From the NCBI RefSeq assembly GCF_047372505.1, contig NZ_JBKBEU010000001.1, positions 1,178,001 through 1,242,000 on the forward strand: a stretch of 64,000 bases of DNA. The letters are read 5' to 3'. The position numbers were made by a program, and so were the translations under genes. Numbering within the stretch: the stretch's first letter is position 1; the number at the start of each line of letters is the position of its first letter. The notes beneath the pieces were generated by a model, which saw nothing but the letters and a program-made list of their open reading frames with translations, had not been told where the DNA came from and searched no databases. This document shows positions 1 to 7,635 of the stretch, one piece after another. This DNA comes from Phaeobacter cretensis. GTDB lineage: Bacteria > Pseudomonadota > Alphaproteobacteria > Rhodobacterales > Rhodobacteraceae.

Positions 1-2
1 GC

Positions 3-326
3 TCTACGCGCATGGGCGCAGGCACCGCGCAGAAAGCTGTGCTCAATATGATGTCTACTCTTACCGGTATAAGACTTGGGCATGTGATGGACGGCATGAT
101 GGTCAATCTGATCGCCGACAACGCGAAACTGCGCCAGCGCGCCATCCGCATCGTCTGCACTCTGACAGACTGCGACGCGGATACCGCCGCCGACGCGTTG
201 GACAGAACAGATGGCAGCGTCAAACCCGCCATCTTGCTGTTGAGCGGTGCGACGACACCTACAGCGGCAGAAGCACTGCTGCACGATCACAAGGACAACC
301 TGCGAGCTGCGCTCGCACAATTGTAA
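3..326 (+). CDS. murQ: N-acetylmuramic acid 6-phosphate etherase, C-terminal part (5' cut by window edge)
   Basis: MurQ splits the D-lactyl ether of MurNAc-6-phosphate to give GlcNAc-6-phosphate, a cytoplasmic step in recycling peptidoglycan sugars. The window holds about the last 107 residues of a family that usually has about 300. The reading frame is open from base 3 and runs through STRMGAGTAQKAVLNM, GHVMDGMMVNL and NAKLRQRAIRIV, which match the conserved end of the MurQ SIS fold. The first in-frame ATG (base 12) lies inside this conserved block, so it is not the real start. A CUT1-type sugar importer follows 75 bases downstream on the same strand, which suggests uptake and breakdown of an amino sugar. 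The family call is firm. The link to the transporter is inferred. Confidence 0.88.
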   Translation, partial: STRMGAGTAQKAVLNMMSTLTGIRLGHVMDGMMVNLIADNAKLRQRAIRIVCTLTDCDADTAADALDRTDGSVKPAILLLSGATTPTAAEALLHDHKDNLRAALAQL

Positions 327-401
327 AGGTCGGCCACGTGCCACCCAAGAGGTCACCAAGACCCTAATTTTAATAACAACTTGAAAACTGGGAGACTAAA
401 C

Positions 402-1655
402 ATGACACGGAAACTCTTCACCCTCGCGCTGCTAGGCTCGACCGTGATTGGCGGCGCTGCGGCCGCGGAAGATGTGACGCTGACGATCGAAAGCTGGCGC
501 AATGATGATCTCGCCCTCTGGCAGGATAAGATCATCCCCGCGTTTGAAGCCGCCAACCCCGGCATCAAACTGAAGTTCGCACCCTCTGCCCCTGCGGAAT
601 ACAACGCCGTTCTGAATTCAAAATTGGATGCCGGCAGCGCCGGTGATCTGATCACATGCCGCCCCTTTGATGCGTCGCTCGGTCTCTATGATAAGGGCCA
701 GCTTGCAGACCTCTCCGATCTGGACGCAATGGGCAGCTTCTCCAACGTGGCGAAATCCGCATGGCAGACTGACGATGGTTCGGCGACCTTCTGTGTTCCG
801 ATTGCCTCGGTTATCCATGGCTTCATCTACAACAAGGACGCTTTTTCCGAGCTGGGCCTCGACGTGCCTGCTACTGAAGACGACTTTTTTGCCGCACTGG
901 AAAAGATCAAACAGGACGGCAACTACACTCCACTGGCGATGGGCACCAACGACCAGTGGGAAGCCGCCACGATGGGCTACAACAACATCGGCCCGAACTA
1001 CTGGAAAGGTGAGGAAGGCCGTCTTGCACTGATTGCAGGCGATCAGAAGCTGACCGATGATCAATGGGTTGCCCCATACGAGACCCTGTCGAAATGGGGA
1101 TCTTATATGGGTGACGGCTACGAAGCCCAAACCTATCCAGACAGCCAGAATATCTTCACCCTTGGGCGTGCCGCAATCTATCCTGCGGGCAGCTGGGAAA
1201 TCTCTGGCTTCAACAGCCAGGCCGATTTTGAAATGGGCGCATTCAAGCCACCTGTCAAAGCTGCTGGCGACACCTGCTACATCTCGGATCACACCGATAT
1301 CGCTGTTGGCCTGAACGCCGCCTCTCCGAATGCGGAAGCCGCCAAGACGTTCCTGAACTGGGTTGGTTCGGCTGATTTCGCCGCGATCTACGCCAATGCA
1401 CTGCCGGGCTTCTTCTCGTTGTCGAACCACGAGGTCGCGATGGAAGATCCGCTGGCACAGGAATTCGTCTCCTGGCGTGGAGAGTGTGAAAGCACCATTC
1501 GCTCAACCTATCAAATCCTGTCACGCGGCACCCCGAACCTCGAAAACGAGACATGGGGCGCATCCGTAGCCGCCATCAAAGGCACCAAAGCGCCCGCCGA
1601 TCTGGGCACAGAGCTGCAGGATGGTCTGGCCAGCTGGTACGATCCGCAGAAGTAA
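402..1655 (+). CDS. CUT1-family sugar ABC transporter, periplasmic binding protein
   Basis: Extracellular sugar-binding protein of the MalE/UgpB type, 417 residues. It has a signal peptide with positive MTRK, a hydrophobic run to about residue 20 and a likely cut after GGAAAA. Mature-protein features include an early acidic/aromatic patch, PAEYNAVLNSKL and the FIYNKDAF segment common in this family. The ATG at 402 was chosen over an upstream in-frame TTG at 381 because GGGAG sits at 390-394 and the signal peptide begins there. It is the first gene of the importer operon behind murQ. The operon order (binding protein, permease, permease, oxidoreductase, ATPase) plus murQ points to an amino sugar such as GlcNAc or MurNAc. 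Alpha-glucosides are an alternative, because operons of this type also import them. Confidence 0.88.
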   Translation: MTRKLFTLALLGSTVIGGAAAAEDVTLTIESWRNDDLALWQDKIIPAFEAANPGIKLKFAPSAPAEYNAVLNSKLDAGSAGDLITCRPFDASLGLYDKGQLADLSDLDAMGSFSNVAKSAWQTDDGSATFCVPIASVIHGFIYNKDAFSELGLDVPATEDDFFAALEKIKQDGNYTPLAMGTNDQWEAATMGYNNIGPNYWKGEEGRLALIAGDQKLTDDQWVAPYETLSKWGSYMGDGYEAQTYPDSQNIFTLGRAAIYPAGSWEISGFNSQADFEMGAFKPPVKAAGDTCYISDHTDIAVGLNAASPNAEAAKTFLNWVGSADFAAIYANALPGFFSLSNHEVAMEDPLAQEFVSWRGECESTIRSTYQILSRGTPNLENETWGASVAAIKGTKAPADLGTELQDGLASWYDPQK

Positions 1656-1691
1656 GCGCGTCACGACCTGACTGACATCATACTCAGGCAT

Positions 1692-1715
1692 CCGGGCGGC
1701 CCCTTTGCGGCCCGG
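1692..1715 (+). other. Intercistronic stem-loop between binding-protein and permease genes
   Basis: A GC-rich hairpin has arms CCGGGC (1692-1697) and GCCCGG (1710-1715). It lies in the gap after the binding-protein gene and has no U-tract. In ABC operons such hairpins often protect the upstream mRNA, so that more binding protein than permease is made. That role is inferred here. Confidence 0.35.
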
Positions 1716-1739
1716 ACACGCCGATAGATGGGAAACATC

Positions 1740-2666
1740 ATGCAACACACCACTCATAAACAGCGCAGACGTTGGCATATCGCCGTTTTTCTAGCCCCCG
1801 CTGTGCTGGTCTACACGGCCATCATGATCTTCCCGCTGTTCAACACCCTCCGCCTCGCGCTCTATAGTGAGAACGATCAGATCCGCCAGTTCGTCGGTCT
1901 CGCAAATTTCCAAACCCTGTTTGGCAACCCAAATTGGTCTGAGCAATTCTGGAACGCACTTGGCAACAACTTCTGGTTCTTTTTCATTCACATGCTGGTT
2001 CAGAATCCCATTGGGGTGGCCCTAGCGGCTATCCTCAGTCATCCCCGGCTGCGCATGGCCGCGCTTTATCGCACCGCTATTTTTGTGCCCACCATCCTCA
2101 GCTTTGTTATCGTCGGCTTTGCGTGGAAACTGATCCTTTCGCCGATCTGGGGCATCACACCTGATCTGCTGGATGCCGTCGGTCTGAAATGGCTGTTCGC
2201 CCCATGGCTTGGCAAGGAAAGCTATGCACTAACCACACTGGCGCTGATCTCCGTCTGGCAATTTGTCGGCATCCCGATGATGCTGATCTATGCAGCCCTG
2301 CTGTCGATCCCAGAAGAGGTGATCGAGGCAGGCGAGGTTGACGGTATCACCGGTATGTCCGCCTTCTGGAAAATCAAACTACCGCTAATCCTGCCCTCAA
2401 TTGGGATCATATCCATCCTGACATTTGTTGGTAACTTCAACGCATTCGACCTGATCTACACCACTCAGGGCGCATTGGCAGGGCCCGATTTCTCCACCGA
2501 TATCCTTGGCACATTCATGTATCGCACCTTCTTCGGATTTCAGCTGCAACTGGGGGATCCTCACATGGGTTCCGCTATCGCAACTGCAATGTTTGCGATC
2601 ATCCTGATTGGCGTGTGCATCTATCTCTTCGGCATCCAGACCCGCCTGCGCCGCTATCAGTTCTGA
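1740..2666 (+). CDS. CUT1 sugar ABC transporter permease (MalF/UgpA type)
   Basis: Inner-membrane subunit of the sugar importer, about 308 residues with six hydrophobic segments. The first is near residues 15-35 (HIAVFLAPAVLVYTAIMIF). The cytoplasmic EAA loop that docks with the ATPase is seen as EAGEVDGITGMSAFWKIKLP near residue 200. The start is uncertain: an ATG at 1728 is in frame four codons earlier, but neither start has a strong ribosome site. 1740 was chosen because GGGA lies just upstream. The second permease follows after 10 bases, so translation is probably coupled. Confidence 0.87.
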   Translation: MQHTTHKQRRRWHIAVFLAPAVLVYTAIMIFPLFNTLRLALYSENDQIRQFVGLANFQTLFGNPNWSEQFWNALGNNFWFFFIHMLVQNPIGVALAAILSHPRLRMAALYRTAIFVPTILSFVIVGFAWKLILSPIWGITPDLLDAVGLKWLFAPWLGKESYALTTLALISVWQFVGIPMMLIYAALLSIPEEVIEAGEVDGITGMSAFWKIKLPLILPSIGIISILTFVGNFNAFDLIYTTQGALAGPDFSTDILGTFMYRTFFGFQLQLGDPHMGSAIATAMFAIILIGVCIYLFGIQTRLRRYQF

Positions 2667-2676
2667 GGACTAGACG

Positions 2677-3516
2677 ATGCACAAATCACGCTCAAACCCG
2701 TTCAACAGCATTCTCGCCCACGGCGCGCTGATCACGTACACGTTGATAGCTTTATTTCCGGTTTTCGTGATCCTGGTTAACAGCTTCAAGACCCGCAAAG
2801 CGATCTTTCGAGACCCACTGGCCCTGCCGACATCGGACACGTTTTCATTGGTCGGCTACCAGACAGTCCTGAAGCAGGGAGATTTTTTCCTCTACTTTCA
2901 GAATTCGATGATTGTCACCGTAGTGTCACTGGCGCTGGTGCTTTTGTTCGGTGCCATGGCGGCCTTTGCGCTTGCTGAGTACCGTTTCAAGGGCAATATG
3001 TTCCTGGGTCTTTATCTCGCCCTCGGGATTATGATCCCGATCCGCATCGGCACCGTCGCCATTCTGGAACTGATGGTGGACACCGGGTTGGTAAATACCC
3101 TAGCAGCGCTAATCCTTGTCTATACCGCGCAAGGCCTGCCGCTTGCCGTATTCATACTGTCGGAGTTTATGAAACAGGTCAGCGATGATCTGAAAAATGC
3201 AGGTCGTATCGATGGATTGTCAGAATACACCATCTTCTTCCGTCTCGTGCTGCCACTCGTGCGCCCGGCCATGGCCACGGTAGCTGTTTTCAACATGATC
3301 CCAATCTGGAACGATCTGTGGTTCCCCTTGATTCTGGCCCCGGCAGAGGAAACCAAGACGCTGACACTGGGTAGTCAGGTCTTCATCGGTCAGTTCGTTA
3401 CCGACTGGAATGCTGTATTGTCGGCCCTGTCGATGGCAATCCTGCCGGTAATGGTTCTCTACGTTATCTTCTCACGCCAGCTTATCCGTGGCATTACGTC
3501 AGGAGCCGTAAAATGA
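2677..3516 (+). CDS. CUT1 sugar ABC transporter permease (MalG/UgpE type)
   Basis: Second membrane subunit of the importer, 279 residues with about six transmembrane segments. The EAA-loop equivalent is KNAGRIDGLSEYTIFFRLV, with LPLVRPAMATV after it. A GAGGA ribosome site overlaps the end of the first permease and lies 7 bases before the ATG. The stop codon overlaps the ATG of a 51-codon small ORF (ATGA at 3513-3516), and that ORF is itself preceded by AGGAG inside the end of this gene. The role follows from the family and operon. The substrate is not visible in the sequence. Confidence 0.88.
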   Translation: MHKSRSNPFNSILAHGALITYTLIALFPVFVILVNSFKTRKAIFRDPLALPTSDTFSLVGYQTVLKQGDFFLYFQNSMIVTVVSLALVLLFGAMAAFALAEYRFKGNMFLGLYLALGIMIPIRIGTVAILELMVDTGLVNTLAALILVYTAQGLPLAVFILSEFMKQVSDDLKNAGRIDGLSEYTIFFRLVLPLVRPAMATVAVFNMIPIWNDLWFPLILAPAEETKTLTLGSQVFIGQFVTDWNAVLSALSMAILPVMVLYVIFSRQLIRGITSGAVK

Positions 3517-3668
3517 AACGGTCCCTAATTCCCACCCCCAGCTCGGCGGCAACGCCGGGCAGCGCCGGACCATTCCCCCAGAGCGATGTATTTTCATGGC
3601 TCACTGGTCCGGCGCAGGTGATAGCAGTACCAAATACGCAGCCGAACCTCGACAGAGGTGGCCAATGA
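3513..3668 (+). CDS. Small ORF (51 aa), coupled to both neighbours; unknown
   Basis: This 51-residue frame begins MKRSLIPTPSSAATPG and ends NLDRGGQ. Its ATG overlaps the permease stop (ATGA, 3513-3516) and its TGA overlaps the oxidoreductase start (ATGA, 3665-3668). AGGAG at 3501-3505 is 7 bases before the ATG, an ideal ribosome site. The product is rich in Pro, Ser and Ala, with no membrane segment or signal peptide, and I recognise no family. It could be a true small protein, or a translated leader that carries ribosomes from the permease to the oxidoreductase. Its fit between two genes makes chance less likely but does not prove a product. Confidence 0.5.
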   Translation: MKRSLIPTPSSAATPGSAGPFPQSDVFSWLTGPAQVIAVPNTQPNLDRGGQ

Positions 3669-4765
3669 CCCGTGTTCTGATTGCCGGCCTCGGCAATATG
3701 GGCTTTGCCCATGCGGTCGCCCATCACCAAGATGACAATGCCCAAATCGTCGGGCTAGTTAACCGCTCTGGCAGACCTGCGCAGGCGCCGCTACAGGACT
3801 ACCCGGTCTACAACGATTTTCAGCAGGCCTTGACCGACACCACCCCTGATCTGGTGGTAATCGCCACCTATTCCGACAGCCATGCCGCCTATGCCATCGC
3901 CGCAATGGAAGCAGGCGCACATGTATTTGTCGAAAAGCCGCTGGCCACAACCGTTGCTGACGCACACGCCGTGACGGATACCGCTCGCCGCCTCAGCCGA
4001 AAGCTGATGGTAGGTTACATCTTGCGTCACCATCCGAGCTGGCAGCGCCTGATTGCCGAAGCCCGCGATCTGGGCCCGCCTTACGTCTTCCGCATGAACC
4101 TTAATCAACAGTCAGCCGGTGCTACATGGGACACACATAAGGCGCTGATGCAGACGACATCTCCGATTGTCGATTGCGGCGTTCATTATGTCGATGTGAT
4201 GTGCCAGATCACCGACGCCACACCGCAGCGCGTCCACGGCATCGGCCTGCGCCTCTCAGATGAAATTGCTGCGGACATGTACAACTACGGCCAGTTTCAG
4301 GTGACTTTCTCCGACGGATCTGTCGGTTGGTATGAGGCGGGCTGGGGGCCAATGATGTCCGAAACTGCCTACTTCGTGAAAGACGTGATCTCGCCCAATG
4401 GCTCCGTCTCGATTACCGAAACCGACAAGAGCGGCTCGGATGATGTTGATGGACATACTTCTGTGGGCAGCATCATTGTGCATCGCGCAACACAAGACCA
4501 CGATGACCGCCACATTGACCTGCCCGATGAACCCGGCCACCAGGCGCTTTGCTCGGCGGAACAGGCCCATATGTTGCGGGCCATTTCCGAAGACCTCGAT
4601 ATGGACCGTCACATGCAGGATGCCGTTGCGTCACTTGCGATCTGTCTTGCTGCCGATCAAAGCATCCGCAGCGGCACGCCAGTCGATATATGCATAGAAC
4701 AACACCGTGACCAGACTGAGGCTGTGGCTACATCCACCACCCTCCCTACGAACCCGAAGATCTGA
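3665..4765 (+). CDS. Gfo/Idh/MocA-family NAD(P)-dependent oxidoreductase
   Basis: Cytoplasmic sugar oxidoreductase of about 366 residues. The N-terminal Rossmann fold shows VLIAGLGNMGFAHA at residues 4-17. The catalytic EKP motif is in HVFVEKPLATT near residue 88. The C-terminal half has the family's alpha/beta substrate domain, with CGVHYVDVMCQI carrying the expected His. The start at 3665 follows AGAGGTGG; an in-frame ATG at 3596 would add 23 residues that do not look like the family. Lying between the permease and ATPase genes of the importer, it probably oxidises or epimerises the imported sugar. The precise substrate cannot be told from the sequence. Confidence 0.85.
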   Translation: MTRVLIAGLGNMGFAHAVAHHQDDNAQIVGLVNRSGRPAQAPLQDYPVYNDFQQALTDTTPDLVVIATYSDSHAAYAIAAMEAGAHVFVEKPLATTVADAHAVTDTARRLSRKLMVGYILRHHPSWQRLIAEARDLGPPYVFRMNLNQQSAGATWDTHKALMQTTSPIVDCGVHYVDVMCQITDATPQRVHGIGLRLSDEIAADMYNYGQFQVTFSDGSVGWYEAGWGPMMSETAYFVKDVISPNGSVSITETDKSGSDDVDGHTSVGSIIVHRATQDHDDRHIDLPDEPGHQALCSAEQAHMLRAISEDLDMDRHMQDAVASLAICLAADQSIRSGTPVDICIEQHRDQTEAVATSTTLPTNPKI

Positions 4766-4777
4766 AGGAATTCCGCA

Positions 4778-5773
4778 ATGACCGCGCTACAGCTTACCAA
4801 TGTCTGCAAATCCTTCGGCCCGATCGAGGTTCTAAAAGACATCAATCTCACAGTCGAGGACGGAGAGTTCGTGGTCTTTGTCGGCCCATCGGGCTGTGGC
4901 AAATCCACTTTGCTGCGAGTGATTTCTGGACTGGAGGATGCCAGCGCCGGCGAAATCAGCATCGGCGGGCAAACCGTGACCACCACGCCGCCCGCTAAAC
5001 GCGGCATTGCGATGGTGTTCCAGTCCTACGCGCTCTACCCGCATCTCACCGTACGCGAAAACATGGCGCTGGCCCTGAAACAGGAACGCCAGCCCAAAGA
5101 AGAGATCGCCGCCCGTGTCGCTGAGGCCAGCCGCATGCTGTCACTGGAAGACTATCTCGACCGCCGCCCCTCCGAACTTTCGGGAGGACAACGTCAGCGC
5201 GTTGCTATTGGTCGCGCAGTGGTGCGTGAGCCAAAACTGTTCTTGTTTGACGAGCCGCTTTCCAACCTTGATGCCGCCCTCCGTATGAACACGCGACTGG
5301 AAATCGCCCGCCTGCACCGCCAGCTGTCTGCGAGCATGATCTATGTGACCCACGACCAGATCGAGGCGATGACTCTCGCCGACAAAATCGTTGTGCTGCG
5401 TGATGGTCGCGTTGAACAGGTCGGCAGCCCGATGGAACTTTACAACAATCCCGCCAATCGTTTCGTGGCAGAGTTTATCGGCGCCCCTGCCATGAACTTT
5501 GTACCAGCTCCCCGCCTTGGCGGCCCCGACGGACAATTCATCGGTATTCGACCCGAATATGCCCGCATCAGCCCTGCCGGTAAGCTGTCGGGCGAGGTCA
5601 TCCACGTGGAAAAGCTGGGCGGAGACACCAACATCCTGGTCGATATGGGCAAGGACCTCACCTTCACCGCTCGGCTCTTTGGTCAGCATGACACGAATGT
5701 CGGTGAAACGCTGCGGTTTGACTTTGATCCGGCCAACTGCCTCACCTTTGATGCGGTAGGCCAGCGAGTTTGA
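4778..5773 (+). CDS. Sugar ABC transporter ATP-binding protein (MalK/UgpC type)
   Basis: ATPase that drives the CUT1 importer, 331 residues. It shows Walker A GPSGCGKST near residue 38, Q-loop VFQSYALYPHLTV, signature LSGGQRQRVAIGRA, Walker B LFLFDEPLSNLD and switch His in YVTHDQIEAMTLAD. The C-terminal third from about residue 240 (GIRPEYARI and after) is the TOBE/OB regulatory domain of MalK-like proteins, a little shorter than in E. coli MalK. AAGGA precedes the ATG. It is the last gene of the operon; a 185-base gap with a promoter and operator separates it from pgi. Such ATPases can serve several CUT1 systems, but its place here ties it to this one. Confidence 0.92.
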   Translation: MTALQLTNVCKSFGPIEVLKDINLTVEDGEFVVFVGPSGCGKSTLLRVISGLEDASAGEISIGGQTVTTTPPAKRGIAMVFQSYALYPHLTVRENMALALKQERQPKEEIAARVAEASRMLSLEDYLDRRPSELSGGQRQRVAIGRAVVREPKLFLFDEPLSNLDAALRMNTRLEIARLHRQLSASMIYVTHDQIEAMTLADKIVVLRDGRVEQVGSPMELYNNPANRFVAEFIGAPAMNFVPAPRLGGPDGQFIGIRPEYARISPAGKLSGEVIHVEKLGGDTNILVDMGKDLTFTARLFGQHDTNVGETLRFDFDPANCLTFDAVGQRV

Positions 5774-5834
5774 GTACAGATCACCCGACAGTTTCCCTAT
5801 ATTTCGCGCTCGTTGCACGCATAGAAGGCGCTAT

Positions 5835-5863
5835 TTCAGTCTAATGTGGCAGGCTGCTATATT
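5835..5863 (+). promoter_or_regulatory. Candidate sigma-70 promoter for pgi-zwf-edd-eda
   Basis: TTCAGT (5835-5840) and TATATT (5858-5863) are separated by 17 bases, and a TG lies just before the -10 element. The -35 match is weak. Transcription would begin near 5870, just upstream of the palindrome at 5884-5895. Confidence 0.4.
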
Positions 5864-5883
5864 AGGGCGTTACAAACACACAT

Positions 5884-5895
5884 GTTAGCGCTAAC
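5884..5895. promoter_or_regulatory. LacI-type operator palindrome upstream of pgi
   Basis: GTTAGCGCTAAC is a perfect 12-base palindrome with a central CG, typical of LacI/GalR-family operators. It lies about 64 bases before the pgi start and just downstream of the candidate promoter, a position that suits repression. No LacI-family gene lies in the window, so the regulator must be elsewhere. Confidence 0.55.
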
Positions 5896-5958
5896 TAATC
5901 AACAGCGGTGCCCAAGAGTGATTCGCAATAGGGCAAGGACAACCGAGGGAAACCGAAG

Positions 5959-7587
5959 ATGACACAGACTTGGCAACTTCTGGCTAAGCATCGGGAACAG
6001 ACAGCGGATACCTCGCTGCTTTCATTATTTGACTCAGCCGACCGTTTTAAGAGCTTCTCTGCGGAAGCGGACGGCCTGTTGTTGGATTATTCCAAAACCG
6101 CACTGGATACTACCGCGCTCTCTCTTCTGGAACATATCACCACTGAGGTCAGTCTGACAGATCGTATCAGCGAGATGTTTAACGGCGAGAAGATCAACAC
6201 GACCGAGAACCGTGCCGTGCTGCACACAGCATTGCGCGCCCAAACGGATGAGCCGATCACGGTTGATGGTGAGAACGTCCTTCCGGCGATACGCCAGACA
6301 TTGCAACAGATGGAGAGCTACGCCGAAGCCGTTCGTTGCGGTTCCATCCATTCAAACAGTGGAAGCAAATTCACCGATGTGATCAATATCGGTATTGGCG
6401 GCTCTGACCTTGGACCCGCTATGGCGACACTGGCACTGGCCCCCTACCACAACGGCCCCCGATGCCATTTCGTGTCCAATATTGATGGTGCTCATATCGC
6501 TGACACGCTGAAGGGTTTGGATCCACAGACCACATTGGTCATCATCGCGTCTAAAAGCTTTACCACAATTGAAACCATGACCAATGCTCGCACTGCGCTG
6601 GATTGGTTGCGCGCTGCATTGGGCGACGACACCTCTGCGCATCTGGCGGCGGTCTCTACGGCGTTGGATAAAACCAGCACCTTCGGTATCGCGCCAGAGC
6701 GGGTGTTCGGTTTTGCCGATTGGGTCGGCGGGCGCTATTCGCTCTGGGGGCCTGTTGGTCTGCCGATCATGATCGCTATCGGGATCGAAAACTTCCGCCA
6801 GTTCCTCAACGGTGCTGCTGCCATGGATCGTCATTTTCGAACGGCTCCTTTTCGCAACAACCTGCCTATGATGTTGGCGGCAACTGGTATCTGGCACCAC
6901 AACATATGCGGCTACGACAGCCGTGCAATCCTGCCCTATGACCAAAGGCTATCTCGCTTCCCGGCTTACCTCCAGCAGTTGGATATGGAGAGTAACGGCA
7001 AAAGCGTCGCCCTGGATGGCAGCCTTCTGCAGCGTGACTCCGGCCCCATCGTTTGGGGAGAGCCCGGCACCAACGGCCAACACGCCTTTTATCAATTGCT
7101 GCATCAGGGCACCCGAGTGGTGCCTGCTGAGTTTCTCATAGCCGCACAGGCCCATGAAGCCGATTTGGCTCATCATCACCAGCTACTCGTGGCCAATTGC
7201 CTTGCCCAGTCCGAAGCACTGATGTTGGGCCGCTCTCGCGAGGACGCCCGGGTCATCGCAGCCAAACGCGGCTTCAGCGGCGACGCGCTGGAACAGATGG
7301 CAGGCCACCTCGCCTTTGAGGGCAACCGCCCCTCAGTAACCTTGGCCTATCCGAAGCTGACACCCTTTGTCCTAGGCCAGCTCATTGCGCTTTATGAACA
7401 CCGCGTCTTTGTCGAGGGTGTGATCTGGGGCCTGAATTCTTTTGATCAATGGGGTGTCGAGCTGGGTAAAGAACTGGCCGTCAGCCTGTTGCCACTGGTC
7501 GACGGTTCGGCCCCGGCTGAGGCCTATTCTGAGAAAGATGGCTCCACCCGGGGCTTGCTGTCAAAACTCACCGATCCGCAATCCTAG
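5959..7587 (+). CDS. pgi: Glucose-6-phosphate isomerase
   Basis: Interconverts fructose-6-phosphate and glucose-6-phosphate in the cytoplasm. In an organism using the Entner-Doudoroff route it feeds fructose carbon back to glucose-6-phosphate for Zwf. The 542-residue length is normal. Signatures are NIGIGGSDLGPAMA (phosphate loop), GGRYSLWGPVGLP (PROSITE-type PGI motif), WGEPGTNGQHAFYQ and, near the end, FDQWGVELGK with the active-site Lys. GAGGGA precedes the ATG. It is the first gene of pgi-zwf-edd-eda, all on the plus strand with short gaps, and is probably controlled by the LacI-type palindrome upstream. Confidence 0.97.
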   Translation: MTQTWQLLAKHREQTADTSLLSLFDSADRFKSFSAEADGLLLDYSKTALDTTALSLLEHITTEVSLTDRISEMFNGEKINTTENRAVLHTALRAQTDEPITVDGENVLPAIRQTLQQMESYAEAVRCGSIHSNSGSKFTDVINIGIGGSDLGPAMATLALAPYHNGPRCHFVSNIDGAHIADTLKGLDPQTTLVIIASKSFTTIETMTNARTALDWLRAALGDDTSAHLAAVSTALDKTSTFGIAPERVFGFADWVGGRYSLWGPVGLPIMIAIGIENFRQFLNGAAAMDRHFRTAPFRNNLPMMLAATGIWHHNICGYDSRAILPYDQRLSRFPAYLQQLDMESNGKSVALDGSLLQRDSGPIVWGEPGTNGQHAFYQLLHQGTRVVPAEFLIAAQAHEADLAHHHQLLVANCLAQSEALMLGRSREDARVIAAKRGFSGDALEQMAGHLAFEGNRPSVTLAYPKLTPFVLGQLIALYEHRVFVEGVIWGLNSFDQWGVELGKELAVSLLPLVDGSAPAEAYSEKDGSTRGLLSKLTDPQS

Positions 7588-7635
7588 CCACCGTAAGACC
7601 GTACTTCACCTTTTCGAGCTGTCAGAGAGAGAGCC

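Noticed and set aside
618..1430. 270-codon minus-strand frame opposite the sugar-binding protein
   Set aside because: Shadow of a clear gene with a signal peptide and family motifs on the plus strand.
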